The notes beneath the pieces are model-generated. The model saw only the letters and a program-made list of their open reading frames with translations, searched no databases and was not told the DNA's origin. Made by a program: the position numbers and the translations under genes. Positions 10,563 to 20,267 of a stretch of 64,000 nucleotides of DNA are shown piece after piece. Source of the stretch: Anthoceros angustus (taxonomy: Eukaryota; Streptophyta; Anthocerotopsida; Anthocerotales; Anthocerotaceae); contig MU008161.1 in assembly GCA_010909165.1 (NCBI GenBank), positions 1,240,001 through 1,304,000 on the forward strand, in the 5' to 3' direction. The stretch's first letter is position 1. Each line of letters starts with the position of its first letter.

Positions 10563-11412
10563 CTCCCCCCAGCCACGGCGATCCCGCTCGGCCTGGAGCT
10601 ACTCAGATCAAAAGGGCCCCCACATCGGAACTCCCCGAGCTCCAGGCCCAATTCCATTGCTGCCTCAGGCGGGAGCACTGGGGCTCAGAGTGACAGCCAG
10701 CTGCAGAGCGGATGCGGAAATCATGTGGCCCACCTGCCATTGTCGGAACTCAACCTCCCTCTAGGGTCCGATGGCATTTACCCTGCGCCGGCCAGCAGCC
10801 CGAGACCCCGGGGCCGGACGGAGCCCGAGTCGTCACCAGTGGAGTCGTACAGACGGAGTCCGGGTGGCAGTGAGTTTGTCTTGGCATGTTCCCACCGCCC
10901 GCCTTGCCCCAACCAGGTCAGGGCTCACTGGGCTGCGGTGCAGGCATGAGCAGCACCAGCCTTTGCTCCGCGCACTTCTTCTTGTGCGTAACGACCTGCT
11001 TGAAGAGCACAAGGCAGCAGCAGACTGTCAGAAATTTTCTCCAAGATTCCCCGTGTGTCACCCGCCCGCCTGGAAGAGCAGGCCAGGCTCACGAGTCCAC
11101 ATGCTTGCAGGAGTCCGGAGCCAGCAGCCGGCAGCCAGAGGCCGCGGCATACTAGCCTGTCTCGGCGTGCACACAGACCGGGACTTGGGCATGCGAAGCA
11201 CGGATGTATGTACAGTAGGCAGCCACGGACAATAAAATGCACATTTCTTCTTTGTCCTGGAGGTGCCGCATATCCAGGAACTGCTGCCTCTGTAGATGTG
11301 ATTTCGGCGTTTAGTTGTTGCCATCATCGTTTCGGGCAGGCAAGCCATGAAACGCATGATCGTTGCAAGCGCATGACACCACAACCAAATCCCTCAAACC
11401 CGGAAAAGATCT
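10563..11412. other. intergenic, GC-rich
   Basis: Lies between the divergent-side start of the BRCT gene (minus) and the stop of the PPR gene (minus). Several overlapping open frames exist on both strands but none has recognisable content, and codon use is patchy. It probably carries the BRCT promoter and the PPR 3'UTR. Confidence 0.35.
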
Positions 11413-14340
11413 TCAGTTGTTTATGGATGCCAAGCCGCTCATTTTGGCAACAAGCTCCTGCAGCCTTGCATATATCCGTTCGCTCTCGGGATGCTTCGTG
11501 TCCCCAACCAGAAAGGTATGCACGGATCCATCCATGTCTGTCCACCAGCTCTGGCCTGGCTGCTTCCATGCCCTCATTTCTTTTCTCCTTGTCTGCATCT
11601 CCTGTGCCTGCTCCCACATGTGGGCACCGTTATACACGTTTGACATCAGCACATATGCTGTGGCATCTTTGATGTTTAGCTGGACTGCTTCATGGAATGC
11701 ATGACATGCGACCTCCACATTGCTCCACTTTCGACAAGCACCCAATAAGGTGTGCCAAACTGCAGCGTCGGGCGGTACAGACATTGCCTTTACCAACGCT
11801 AGTGCCTCGTCCAGTTGGCCAGAACGGCCCAAGAGATCCACCATGCATGTACAGTGCTCCACGGTGGGAGTGATGCCGTAGTGCTTGCTCATGGTCTCAA
11901 AGTACTCTCGCCCCTTGTCCACCAGGCCCGAATGACTGCACACTGTTAGTACACTCAGGAATGTGATGCTGGCTGGTTGTATGGCGTGCTCTGCCATTCT
12001 ATGAAACAAGTCGAACACCACGTCACTGTCTCCCTGACGGGCATAGCCAGCAATCAGTGCATTCCAAGCAACGTGGTCTCTTTGCGGCAATGCCTCAAAC
12101 ACCTGCTGGGCATCAACCATGCTCCCGGACTTTGCATACATGTTTATCAAACTGTTGCCTACAATCCCATCTGCTTCAATACCTTGGTCTTGAATCTGCA
12201 CATGAAGCCGCCTTCCGACATGCAAAGCTGCAACATTTGCACAGGCCTGCAGGACCGACACGAATGTCACAGCATCAGGTATAGTAGAGCCTTCTTCTCG
12301 CATAGCACTGTAAAGATGAAGGGCTTCTTGACCCACGCCTTGCTGGGAATATCCTCCTATCATGGCATTCCATGTTACCACATTCTTGTGGCCAAGTCTG
12401 TCAAACACGGCTCGAGCATCCTCTAGGCTCCCACACTTTGCATACATGTTTACCAAACTGTTGGCTACAGGCACGTCAGCTTGAAGTTGCCGTTCTCTGA
12501 TTTGTGCATGAAGCTGCTTCCCCGTAACTAAAGCAGGGGTGCCCACACTTGCACACGCTTGCAGAAGGGACACAAATGTCACGGAATCAGGTGCAGTGAT
12601 GCCTTCTTCTTGCATTGCCCTAAAAAGACGAAGTGATTCCTGCCCCATGCCCTGCTGAGAATACCCTGCAATCATGGCATTCCACATGACAACATCTTTC
12701 AGAGGAAGCCCTTCAAACACACCCTGGGCATCCTCCAGGCTGCCACACTTTGCATATCCTGCTATCAGGGCAGTCCATGTCACCACATTTTTTTCCCCCA
12801 GTCTGTCGAACACCCTTTGGGCACCCTCCAGGTTGCCACACTTTGCATATCCTGCTATTAGAGCGGTCCATGTCACCACATTTTTTTTATCAAGTCCATC
12901 AAACACTGTTTGAGCGGCTTCCAAGCTGCCACACTTTGCATACATGTTCACCAGGCTGCCACCGACAGCCACATCCGCTTGAAGTCCTTGTTCTCGAATC
13001 TGTGCATGAAGCTGCCTTCCCTTGTCCAAAGCTGAGGTACCCACACTTGCACATGCCTGCAGGAGAGCCACAAATGTCACAGAGTCAGGTACAACAGTGC
13101 CATCTTTTTGCATAGCACTGTAGAGATGAAGAGCGTCCAGACCCATGCCACGGTGGGAATATCCTGCTAGGATGGCATTCCATGTCACTACATTTTTCTG
13201 GCGAAGTCTGTCAAACACACCTCGAGCTTCCTGTAGGCTCCCACACTTGGCGAACATGTTTACCAAACTGCTGGAGACAAACACATCACCTTGAAGTCCT
13301 TGTTCACGAATTCGTTCATGAACCTGTCTTCCCGTCTCCAAAGCCTGGGCGCCCACACATGCACATGCCTGCAGGACAGCGACAAATGTGACGGATGTAG
13401 GTGTAACAGTGCCTTCATTTTGCATAGCACTGTAAAGATGAAGGGCTTCCTGCCCCATGCCCTGCTGGGAATATCCTGCTATCAGAGCTGTCCACGTCAC
13501 GACATTTTTTTGCCCAACTCCATCAAACACTCTTTGAGCGTCTTGCAAGCTGCCACATTTTGCATACATGTCCACCAAGCAGCTGCTGACAAACAAATCA
13601 GGCTCAACACCGCTGGCCAACACATCAGCATGCACCTGCTGCCCAGTTTCCAAATCTGCTCCCCTCGCACAAGCCTGAAGGGCTGCAACAAATACATGGC
13701 CATCTGCCTTCACACGTGACCTGCGCATCTGATGATACAGCTGTATGGCCTGATTATCTTGTCCCTGTTTCACGTGTGCAGAGATTATGGAAGACCACAT
13801 GAAGGCATCCGGTTTGGTAGCCACCGAAAACACATCCATAGCTTCTTCCAAGCTGGCATGAGAAACATACATCCGCAGGATGTGGTTGCACAAGAACGTG
13901 TCCGACTCATACCCCCCTTTCACCATGAGAGCATGCACACGGCGACCCAGAACCAGATCCTTCTGAGCCACACATGTTTTAAGCACAGTATACCAGACAG
14001 ACTGACAACCACAACAGTCTATCTGCACCAGAACTCCCAGAGCTTCAACAGCATCAGTGAGCTGCCCTTGCTGACACAGCTCTCTCACTTTTTCAGCCGT
14101 TAGCACCCTCTGAGACCTGCGGGGCTCACGAACATGGGCACCACGTCTCGTCTGCATATCCAGACAAGCCAGCTGGGCATCCACCCACGCTGGCTTCAAA
14201 CAGCTCTTCAGCCAGAGAACCTCCAGAGACTCCCTGTGCCTGAAATCAGGCACATGGGAGCCCTTCTTACGTTGTCTATAATCCCACGGACCGACATGGA
14301 TGGGCTGGTGCACAGTTTTGTGGTTGGAAATAAACAGCAT
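11413..14340 (-). CDS. PLS-class pentatricopeptide repeat protein with E/E+ tail
   Basis: Intronless ORF, about 975 residues from the first ATG at 14340 (the frame extends seven codons further from a GTG). Some 20 P/L/S-type PPR motifs run from about residue 110 to 830, with the typical words NMYAKCGSL, VVTWTALIAGYSQQGM, SVTFVAVLQACA and GRQLHAQIREQGL. The E and E+ motifs follow (AAVWHTLLGACRK; PGQSWWTDMDGSVHTFLVGD; HPESERIYARLQEL). The protein stops just where a DYW deaminase domain would begin, so it is E+ class and would need a DYW partner in trans. Such proteins act in plastids or mitochondria as sequence-specific factors in C-to-U RNA editing. Two short S-type repeats at about 12750-12940 are near-identical, a sign of recent internal duplication. 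Confidence 0.93.
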   Translation of the reverse strand: MLFISNHKTVHQPIHVGPWDYRQRKKGSHVPDFRHRESLEVLWLKSCLKPAWVDAQLACLDMQTRRGAHVREPRRSQRVLTAEKVRELCQQGQLTDAVEALGVLVQIDCCGCQSVWYTVLKTCVAQKDLVLGRRVHALMVKGGYESDTFLCNHILRMYVSHASLEEAMDVFSVATKPDAFMWSSIISAHVKQGQDNQAIQLYHQMRRSRVKADGHVFVAALQACARGADLETGQQVHADVLASGVEPDLFVSSCLVDMYAKCGSLQDAQRVFDGVGQKNVVTWTALIAGYSQQGMGQEALHLYSAMQNEGTVTPTSVTFVAVLQACACVGAQALETGRQVHERIREQGLQGDVFVSSSLVNMFAKCGSLQEARGVFDRLRQKNVVTWNAILAGYSHRGMGLDALHLYSAMQKDGTVVPDSVTFVALLQACASVGTSALDKGRQLHAQIREQGLQADVAVGGSLVNMYAKCGSLEAAQTVFDGLDKKNVVTWTALIAGYAKCGNLEGAQRVFDRLGEKNVVTWTALIAGYAKCGSLEDAQGVFEGLPLKDVVMWNAMIAGYSQQGMGQESLRLFRAMQEEGITAPDSVTFVSLLQACASVGTPALVTGKQLHAQIRERQLQADVPVANSLVNMYAKCGSLEDARAVFDRLGHKNVVTWNAMIGGYSQQGVGQEALHLYSAMREEGSTIPDAVTFVSVLQACANVAALHVGRRLHVQIQDQGIEADGIVGNSLINMYAKSGSMVDAQQVFEALPQRDHVAWNALIAGYARQGDSDVVFDLFHRMAEHAIQPASITFLSVLTVCSHSGLVDKGREYFETMSKHYGITPTVEHCTCMVDLLGRSGQLDEALALVKAMSVPPDAAVWHTLLGACRKWSNVEVACHAFHEAVQLNIKDATAYVLMSNVYNGAHMWEQAQEMQTRRKEMRAWKQPGQSWWTDMDGSVHTFLVGDTKHPESERIYARLQELVAKMSGLASINN

Positions 14341-14995
14341 CCCTAGAGTGAGGGCATACACGCAAGGCTGATTACGGAACTGAATGAAGAAGAGTACCTG
14401 TCACATCCGGAACTGGTTGTCGCAGGATACACTTGAAAATGGACTGGTGCTCAGAAACCCGTCGGGCATTCGGAGACACTAGACGCGTCTTAGACTCCTT
14501 GTATGCAAGGGACGTGTGGTTACCATCTAATCAATGATTGTGAGGTGTGACGTTCTTATTTGTATCTGAGAAGTGTCGTGATGCCGCTGATGCGCGCTCA
14601 TGGATCGAAGTTGCAAGTAAAGTCAAAAAAAAAGTAGCAAAAAGGATCTGGACACTCTTAGGAACCACTGCGTGGCGAACAAATAAGCGTGGAGGAAGAA
14701 GAGCTGGAGTAGAGAATTTGGTAGACCAAGCTGATGGGACCATTTGATGCTTGCCTTTTGTTTGCATAACAAGTTCTAGTTTTTAGAAATTGCTATGTTA
14801 CACTCTCTTCATCGGTGGACATACCAGGGAAACGACACACCGAAGATGGGGTCATGTCGTCAACGGACATGAGTCATGCAAGCTTTGCAAAGCGCATAGA
14901 CGGGTCTAATGCTCATTACGCTGGGACATGAATCTCAACCTCGAGTCGGTATCGTTCTTCAATGGGTTCATTATGCTGAGAAGTGTCTGGCGAGA
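14341..14995. other. intergenic, upstream of the PPR gene
   Basis: No gene supported. A 66-codon plus-strand frame at 14547-14747 is basic (Lys/Arg-rich) but matches nothing I know and has no context. The region otherwise leads into the repeat field that starts at about 14996. Confidence 0.3.
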
Positions 14996-15205
14996 GAAGA
15001 AGAAGAAGAAGAATTTTATTTGAGTCCACTAAGGACGGATTTCCGTCATGGGACTTGGTACTTGACAACTTGTACCATGGTGTGCCTAAGCTACTTGCAC
15101 CAAGGGCATCCACTCCCTTTAGACACCCCATCTAAGTACCGATCTAGGCTCAGGATATTTAATCACGGCGTTTTTATAAATGTGTGTCCATTTGGCCTAA
15201 GAACT
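14996..15205 (+). repeat. interspersed repeat family A, copy 1
   Basis: Starts with a GAA run and ATTTTATTTGAGTCCACTAAGG, passes through TTGTACCATGGTGTGCC and ends in TATAAATGTGTGTCCATTTG. The same ordered segments recur at about 15346-15600, 17763-18075 and, reversed, at 18090-18275. No coding capacity; it looks like a short non-autonomous element. Confidence 0.7.
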
Positions 15206-15345
15206 CCAGAGGTTTGGACTCCTGGAGAAAACCAGGTCTCCGTTTCCTTTACATTTTGCACGTTACTAAAACGATAGCCGATGATGAATGGTTAAGCCAC
15301 ATGTGGGTATGGTGCCTCTTGTAATACAGCCTCACACCAGGCAAG

Positions 15346-15735
15346 AAAAAAAAGAAGAAGAAATTTATTTAAGTCCACTAAGGAGGATTTCCGTCATGGG
15401 ACTTGGTACTTCACAACTTGTACCATGGTGTGCTTAAGCTACTTGCACCAAGGGCATCCATTTCTTTTAGGCACCCCATCTAAGCGCCACCCCATCTAAG
15501 CGCCACCCCATCTAAGCGCCACCCCATCTAAGCGCAGATGCTTAATAACAACGTTCTTATAAATGTGTGTCCATTTGGCCTAAGCCATTTGGACATCTAT
15601 CTAGATACGTGCCTGATGGAACACCACAATGGTAACTACCATCGTTTGCGGCAAGGAAGAACCATCATATGTAGGTACGGCAAGGAAAAACTTATAAATG
15701 TGTGTCCATTTGGCCTAAGCCATTTGGACATCTAA
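15346..15735 (+). repeat. interspersed repeat family A copy 2 joined to family B copies
   Basis: A second GAA-headed family A copy (15346-15540) contains four tandem copies of a 17-bp word around CACCCCATCTAAGCGC. It is followed at about 15556-15735 by family B, defined by ATAAATGTGTGTCCATTTGG plus CCTAAGCCATTTGGACATC, itself present twice. Confidence 0.65.
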
Positions 15736-16226
15736 CAGCGTCTGTTTTGAAAGGGGTTTCTCCTATCAAAAGGGGTTTTGGAAAAAATCCCAATCCTATT
15801 TCGCCGAAAACCAAAGCTGGGTTGGTTTTTGTTGAGTTTTGTAAGTGTTCATCCATCGGTTTCGGGCATTCTCGGCTCCGGCACCACTTCCTGTCCGGTC
15901 ATTTACACCGCGGTGGCGTCTTGCACTCGGATTCATGGCTAATTCGTCGGTGTGATGAAGGGCCTGTAACTGAATTCTTCCATAATTTTGGCATGTCAGT
16001 TGTTTCTGCAATTTGTGTGGTTCTGTATGTTTTTGTATACCAGGGGGGACTAGGCGCGCGTAAGTGCACGTTTAAACAAGGGTATGTGCAAACAGCGCGC
16101 GTAAAACGAAAAGTAAAACATATCATTCATCGAGAAAATATGTCTTTTTGGAGGTCTGCGAATGTGGCGAAAGCCCCGACGACATAAGAAGTTGGACAAA
16201 TCGGCGGACGTCCACATAGACACACG

Positions 16227-16259
16227 CACGTATCTAGATAGATTCTATCTAGATACGTG
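16227..16259. repeat. 33-bp near-perfect palindrome, copy 1
   Basis: Arms of 16 bases (CACGTATCTAGATAGA and its reverse complement) flank one central T. An identical palindrome sits at 16663-16695 in the second copy of the tandem duplication. Confidence 0.93.
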
Positions 16260-16662
16260 CCTCATGGACCACCACATAAATGTGTGTCCATTTGGCCTAA
16301 GCCATTTGAACATCTATCTACGTCATATTTTCAATAACTAAGGAGAGCGGATTTTTCCGTACAGGGAGCGCCCATGTACATTGCGTAATGGCGTGTCACT
16401 CAAGGCGGACCTTTTTATACTAGGGGAGCAAATTTACATCATGTGTGGTTCTGTATGTTTTTGTATACCAGGGGGGACTAGGCGCGCGTAAGTGCACGTT
16501 TAAACAAGGGTATGTGCAAACTTGTGCGCGCAGAAGGCAAAACGAGTGCGAAACATATCATTCGACTGAGAAAATATGTCTTTTTGGAGGTCTGCGAATG
16601 TGGCGAAAGCCCCGACGACATAAGAAGTTGGACAAATCGGCGGACGTCCACATAGACACACG

Positions 16663-16695
16663 CACGTATCTAGATAGATTCTATCTAGATACGTG
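16663..16695. repeat. 33-bp near-perfect palindrome, copy 2
   Basis: Identical to the palindrome at 16227-16259, including the single central T, although flanking sequence of the two duplicate copies has diverged. Confidence 0.93.
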
Positions 16696-16880
16696 CCTCA
16701 TGGACCACCACATAAATGTGTGTCCATTTGGCCTAAGCCATTTGAACATCTATCTACGTCATATTTTCAATAACTAAGGAGAGCGGATTTTTTCCGTACA
16801 GGGAGCGCCCATGTACATTGCGTAATGGCGTGTCACTCAAGGCGGACCTTTTTTATACTAGGGGGAGCAAATTTACATCG

Positions 16881-17455
16881 CTGGTGTGGTTGTCACGGAT
16901 CCCACGAGAGACTCTATATGCCGAGCACGTCATCATCAACCCCCCGGGGTGGGCGGCGGAAGGATGCACAACCAGCAAGACTCACAAGTACTCTCCTATG
17001 CAAGACGGCCATGTTTTCATCCTCCTCGCCCTCAAGACTCATAGGACTATGGGCAAGGACTTCTCTACGTTGATTAAGGAGTGTGCAAAAGCCTATCACA
17101 GCCACAGGAATTGGGAGGGCCTCCCCCTTTCCTCTGTGGTGGCTTTCTTTCGCCAGCGAGTTTCCATAGCTCTGTAGAAAGCGCTGGCTAACGCTATTTA
17201 TCGGACCTGATGGACCACAATGGTAACTGCCGTTGTTTACGGATAGATGGGATTTCCCATCTCGCCGCCTATTAACAACGTCTACTCTATTACATACTCT
17301 TAAACACCACTATTACATACTCTTAAACACCACATAAATGTGTGCCCATTTAGCCTAAGCCATTTGAACATCTATCTAGATACGTGCCTAATGGACCACA
17401 ATGGTAATTGCCGTTGTTTGCGGCAAGGAAGAACTGGCATATGTAGGTACGACCC
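16881..17455. other. unassigned ORF fragment plus family B repeat
   Basis: An open plus-strand frame runs to a stop at 17177 and reads like protein in its last about 95 codons (for example AEHVIINPPGWAAEG and DGHVFILLALKTHRTMGK), but I recognise no domain. It sits between repeats and is most likely a transposon or gene fragment. At about 17333-17455 another family B copy follows. Confidence 0.35.
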
Positions 17456-17579
17456 TGTGTTTGGTACATATTTTGTGTTACGAACCCCGATGAGTTGCAT
17501 CGGTGTGATTATGGGGTCAAGCGCACTCTTCACAAAACCTATAAAATTCCATGATTCTTGAAGGAGTTAAAATATGTTG

Positions 17580-17651
17580 CGCCGTTGCCGGGGATCGAAC
17601 CCGGGTCACCCGCGTGACAGGCGGGAATACTTACCACTATACTACAACGAC
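17580..17651 (-). tRNA. tRNA-Asp(GUC)
   Basis: On the minus strand the 72-nt sequence starts GTCGTTGTAGTATAGTGG, folds with a 7-bp acceptor stem (GTCGTTG with CAACGGC, one G-U pair), has anticodon GTC within CCTGTCACG, and carries the T-loop GGTTCGATCC. No intron and no encoded CCA. It matches the conserved cytosolic plant tRNA-Asp. A short T run follows about 13 bases downstream, a weak Pol III terminator. It lies inside the repeat field with no linked gene. Confidence 0.97.
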
Positions 17652-17699
17652 TTTTTTGCACACCTGTCACCTACTTAAAATATATAAAATACATATTAA

Positions 17700-18275
17700 A
17701 TTTGGACACCCCATGGGGTGCTTAAAGGGAGTTGATGCACTTAGTGCAAGTAGCTTAGGCACATCAAGAAGAAGAATTATTTTATTTAAGTCCACTAAGG
17801 ACAGATTTCCGTCATGGGACTTGGTCTTAATAGCTTGTACCATGGTGTGCCTAAGCTACTTGCACCAAGGGCATCCACTCCCTTTAGGCACCCCATCTAA
17901 GTACCGATCTAAGCTCAGTCCCTTTGGGCACCCCATCTAAGTACGATCTAAGATCTAAGCTCAGTCCCTTTGGGCACCCCATCTAAGTACCGAGGCACCC
18001 CATCTAAGTACCGATCTAAGCTCGGGATGCTTAATCACCACGTTCTTATAAATGTGTGTCCATTTGGCCATGGTACAGGTTGTTAACCTAAGACAATTGG
18101 ACAAATATTTATAACAACGTCACGATTTAGACGGGTACTTAGATGGGGTGTATAAAGGTATGCCCTTGCTGTAAGTAGCTTAGGTACACCATGGTACAAG
18201 TTGTTAAGTACCAAGTCCCATGATGGAAATCCGTCCTCAATGCACTTAAATAAAATTCTTCTTCTTCTTCTACAA
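17700..18275. repeat. interspersed repeat family A, three copies in both orientations
   Basis: A reversed partial copy (17700-17765) is followed by a forward copy (17763-18075) and a reversed copy (about 18090-18275) ending in a CTT run. In the forward copy the word GGCACCCCATCTAAGTAC is repeated four times. The head-to-head arrangement makes long inverted repeats that could fold. Confidence 0.65.
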
Positions 18276-18298
18276 ATGAAACTATCCACATGCGCGTA

Positions 18299-18360
18299 GG
18301 TGGAGCAAACGGATACTAGGTGGAGCAAACGGACACTAGGTGGAGCAAACGGACACTAGT
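18299..18360. repeat. 20-bp tandem repeat, three copies
   Basis: AGGTGGAGCAAACGGACACT repeats three times head to tail with one substitution. Confidence 0.9.
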
Positions 18361-19060
18361 TCGGTTCCAACATCCGCAGTATGGTATGTAACTGTGCGAA
18401 TGTCAGACGGCAGGTCGATACGATGAAGGCCATGGATCCCGGGGACAATGTGGCAATTTGCCTTCGATCCAAATGCGAATATACCCGAGCTCGTCTCGTG
18501 CAGACACGCACAAGGCAATAACCGGCTGCATGCTCGTTGGCCAAAGATGGTTGTGTGCAAGCAGGAACTCGGTCCTTTCACTAACAACGCTGGGCGACCT
18601 TGTCCATGGACTGGAATGTGTATCAGAGTGGTCACGCCCACCAGGAGACCATGAGGGGCATCTTTATTAGAGAGGGGTCACGCCCACCGGGAAACTGACC
18701 ACCAGATACAAGAGCGAGGTGTACAATGTGGAGCCAGCAATCAGAACGGTGCTCAGCAATCAGAACGGTGCTCAACAATACCATGATGATTTGTACCCAG
18801 AGCACAGCATGCAAGGACACAGCATGTGAAGGAACATCATGGTATTCCAGACAACATACGAAGAGCTCCTGAGTGCCTGATTCCAGGCACAGAAAGTTCC
18901 TGGAGGCCCTTTGGCTAAACAGCCGTTTGCAGCCAGCTTGGGTAGATGGCATTGGTTGCTGTGATTTGACATATAGTCGTCGGGCATTCCTCTCAGTTAC
19001 AGTTACAGACTCCGATTTCTGAAAACGAACTAAGCCTGCCACAAAATAACCAAGACCGCA
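18361..19060. other. intergenic, no gene recognised
   Basis: Open frames on both strands (for example minus 18336-18641 and 18632-19042) contain nothing I recognise. A short direct repeat, CAATCAGAACGGTGCTCA, occurs twice at about 18739-18775. Confidence 0.3.
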
Positions 19061-19450
19061 TCATGCTTTGGTTTCAGTGAAGCTTCCAACAGTACTACCT
19101 TTCGTTCTGGGCATGAAGAAAATAAAGCAAACCGCAGCAAGAGCGATCCCGCCTCCGATCAAGTCCCAACGATCTGGTTTGTCATCATCTAGGGCCCAGC
19201 CCCAGAAGAACGAGAGCACGATGAAGAAGCCGCCATACACAGCATATGTTCTTCCGAAGTCCTGGCTCTGGAAGGTGGGAATGATCCCATAGAGCAGCAA
19301 TACCGCTCCTCCCAGGATGCCGAATCCCCAATGCCATCCATCTCTTCTCCACTTCCACATGAGCCAGCCCCCGCCAATCTCACACAAGCCTGCTGCAAAA
19401 AAGAGAGCGACTGCCACAAACGCGCTCAGGGCAGTGTATTCCATCCCCAT
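19061..19450 (-). CDS. UPF0060 (YnfA-type) small membrane protein
   Basis: Intronless, 129 residues from ATG 19450. Four hydrophobic segments lie at about 8-25, 42-60, 73-90 and 98-116. The family words are clear: AGLCEIGGGWLMWKWRRDG, LLLYGIIPTFQ, FGRTYAVYGGFFIVLSFFWG and PDRWDLIGGGIALAAV. The C-terminal tail of about 15 residues is extra relative to the about 108-residue bacterial proteins. UPF0060 is related to small multidrug-resistance transporters, and bacterial YnfA is reported to act as a small efflux pump. In plants the role is unknown. No transit peptide is evident; an upstream exon cannot be excluded. Confidence 0.9.
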   Translation of the reverse strand: MGMEYTALSAFVAVALFFAAGLCEIGGGWLMWKWRRDGWHWGFGILGGAVLLLYGIIPTFQSQDFGRTYAVYGGFFIVLSFFWGWALDDDKPDRWDLIGGGIALAAVCFIFFMPRTKGSTVGSFTETKA

Positions 19451-20267
19451 CTGATACCTCCCAAGCAAGCAAGCCTACCGAAAAGCCAGCACGCCTAGAG
19501 CCTCGAGGCTTCCCTTTGCCTTCTCTACGAACAATTGGATTCTGTAGAAATCGAGCATTACAATTGGAAGCCCAACAGTGGAAGCAATCGGGCCTCGGAC
19601 ACCTCTATCCGCCCGATGGCAGAACACAACAGAGGAGGACAAACGACGGGGCAAACAGAGCACCACAAACCTTTCCTATCAACCGCAACTAAGGAATCGG
19701 ATGCTCATGAGCACATCCTGCTCCTGGGGACTGAAATTCTTGAATAAGGAGCCCTTCCATTCCCTTGAGCACCTCAAACCTCAGCTTTGCACAACTCCTC
19801 ATTTTCTACCAAAGGAAAGCAAAACGCCAGTTTCTTCCTTTCGAGCTGGACTTGCGCCTGATGAGCACCCCGTTCCTAGCGCCTTCATGTAGGGAGGACG
19901 AGAGATGAAAGACTTTGCGCGCAACTCCCTCCAAGATAGAGGATAGAGCTGGGACCTCCACCGAGTCATCCCAGATCTGTCAGAGAGTCCGTCAGCATCT
20001 TGAGCCCTCCAGCAACATGTGGGGACTTGCTTTCATTAGGGCATGTATTTACCAATGGACTGCACCATGCACACCACACCTTTTACAGTAAAGTTCTGCA
20101 ATTTATTCACTAGTCCGATAAATCATATGGTTGGAGAAGCTCACAGACCTTTTCAGACGGAATGCCTCTTCTTTCTTTGGCCAAGTGTTCTGTCATGTTA
20201 TAGTTTCTTAGGACTCGGGCCAGTGCCCACAATCCCCATCTCCTCGTTCACAAGAGTAAATATTTCT
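19451..20267. other. intergenic, no gene recognised
   Basis: Short open frames on both strands without recognisable content. Probably the UPF0060 promoter (minus strand) and the 3'UTR of the minus-strand gene that ends at 20268. Confidence 0.3.

Larger units (their letters stand above)
16014..16880. repeat. tandem duplication, about 430 bp, two copies
   Basis: The block that starts TGTGTGGTTCTGTATGTTTT at 16014 repeats from 16443. Both copies run through TACCAGGGGGGACTAGGCGC, a GTCTTTTTGGAGGTCTGCG segment, a family B segment, and end AGCAAATTTACATC. Copy 2 is 8 bp longer in its first half and has a diverged patch at about 16525-16570. No ORF spans it. Confidence 0.9.

Noticed and set aside
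14531-14767. Short ORFs on both strands in the PPR upstream region
   Set aside because: Under 80 codons, no family match, and the two strands overlap each other.
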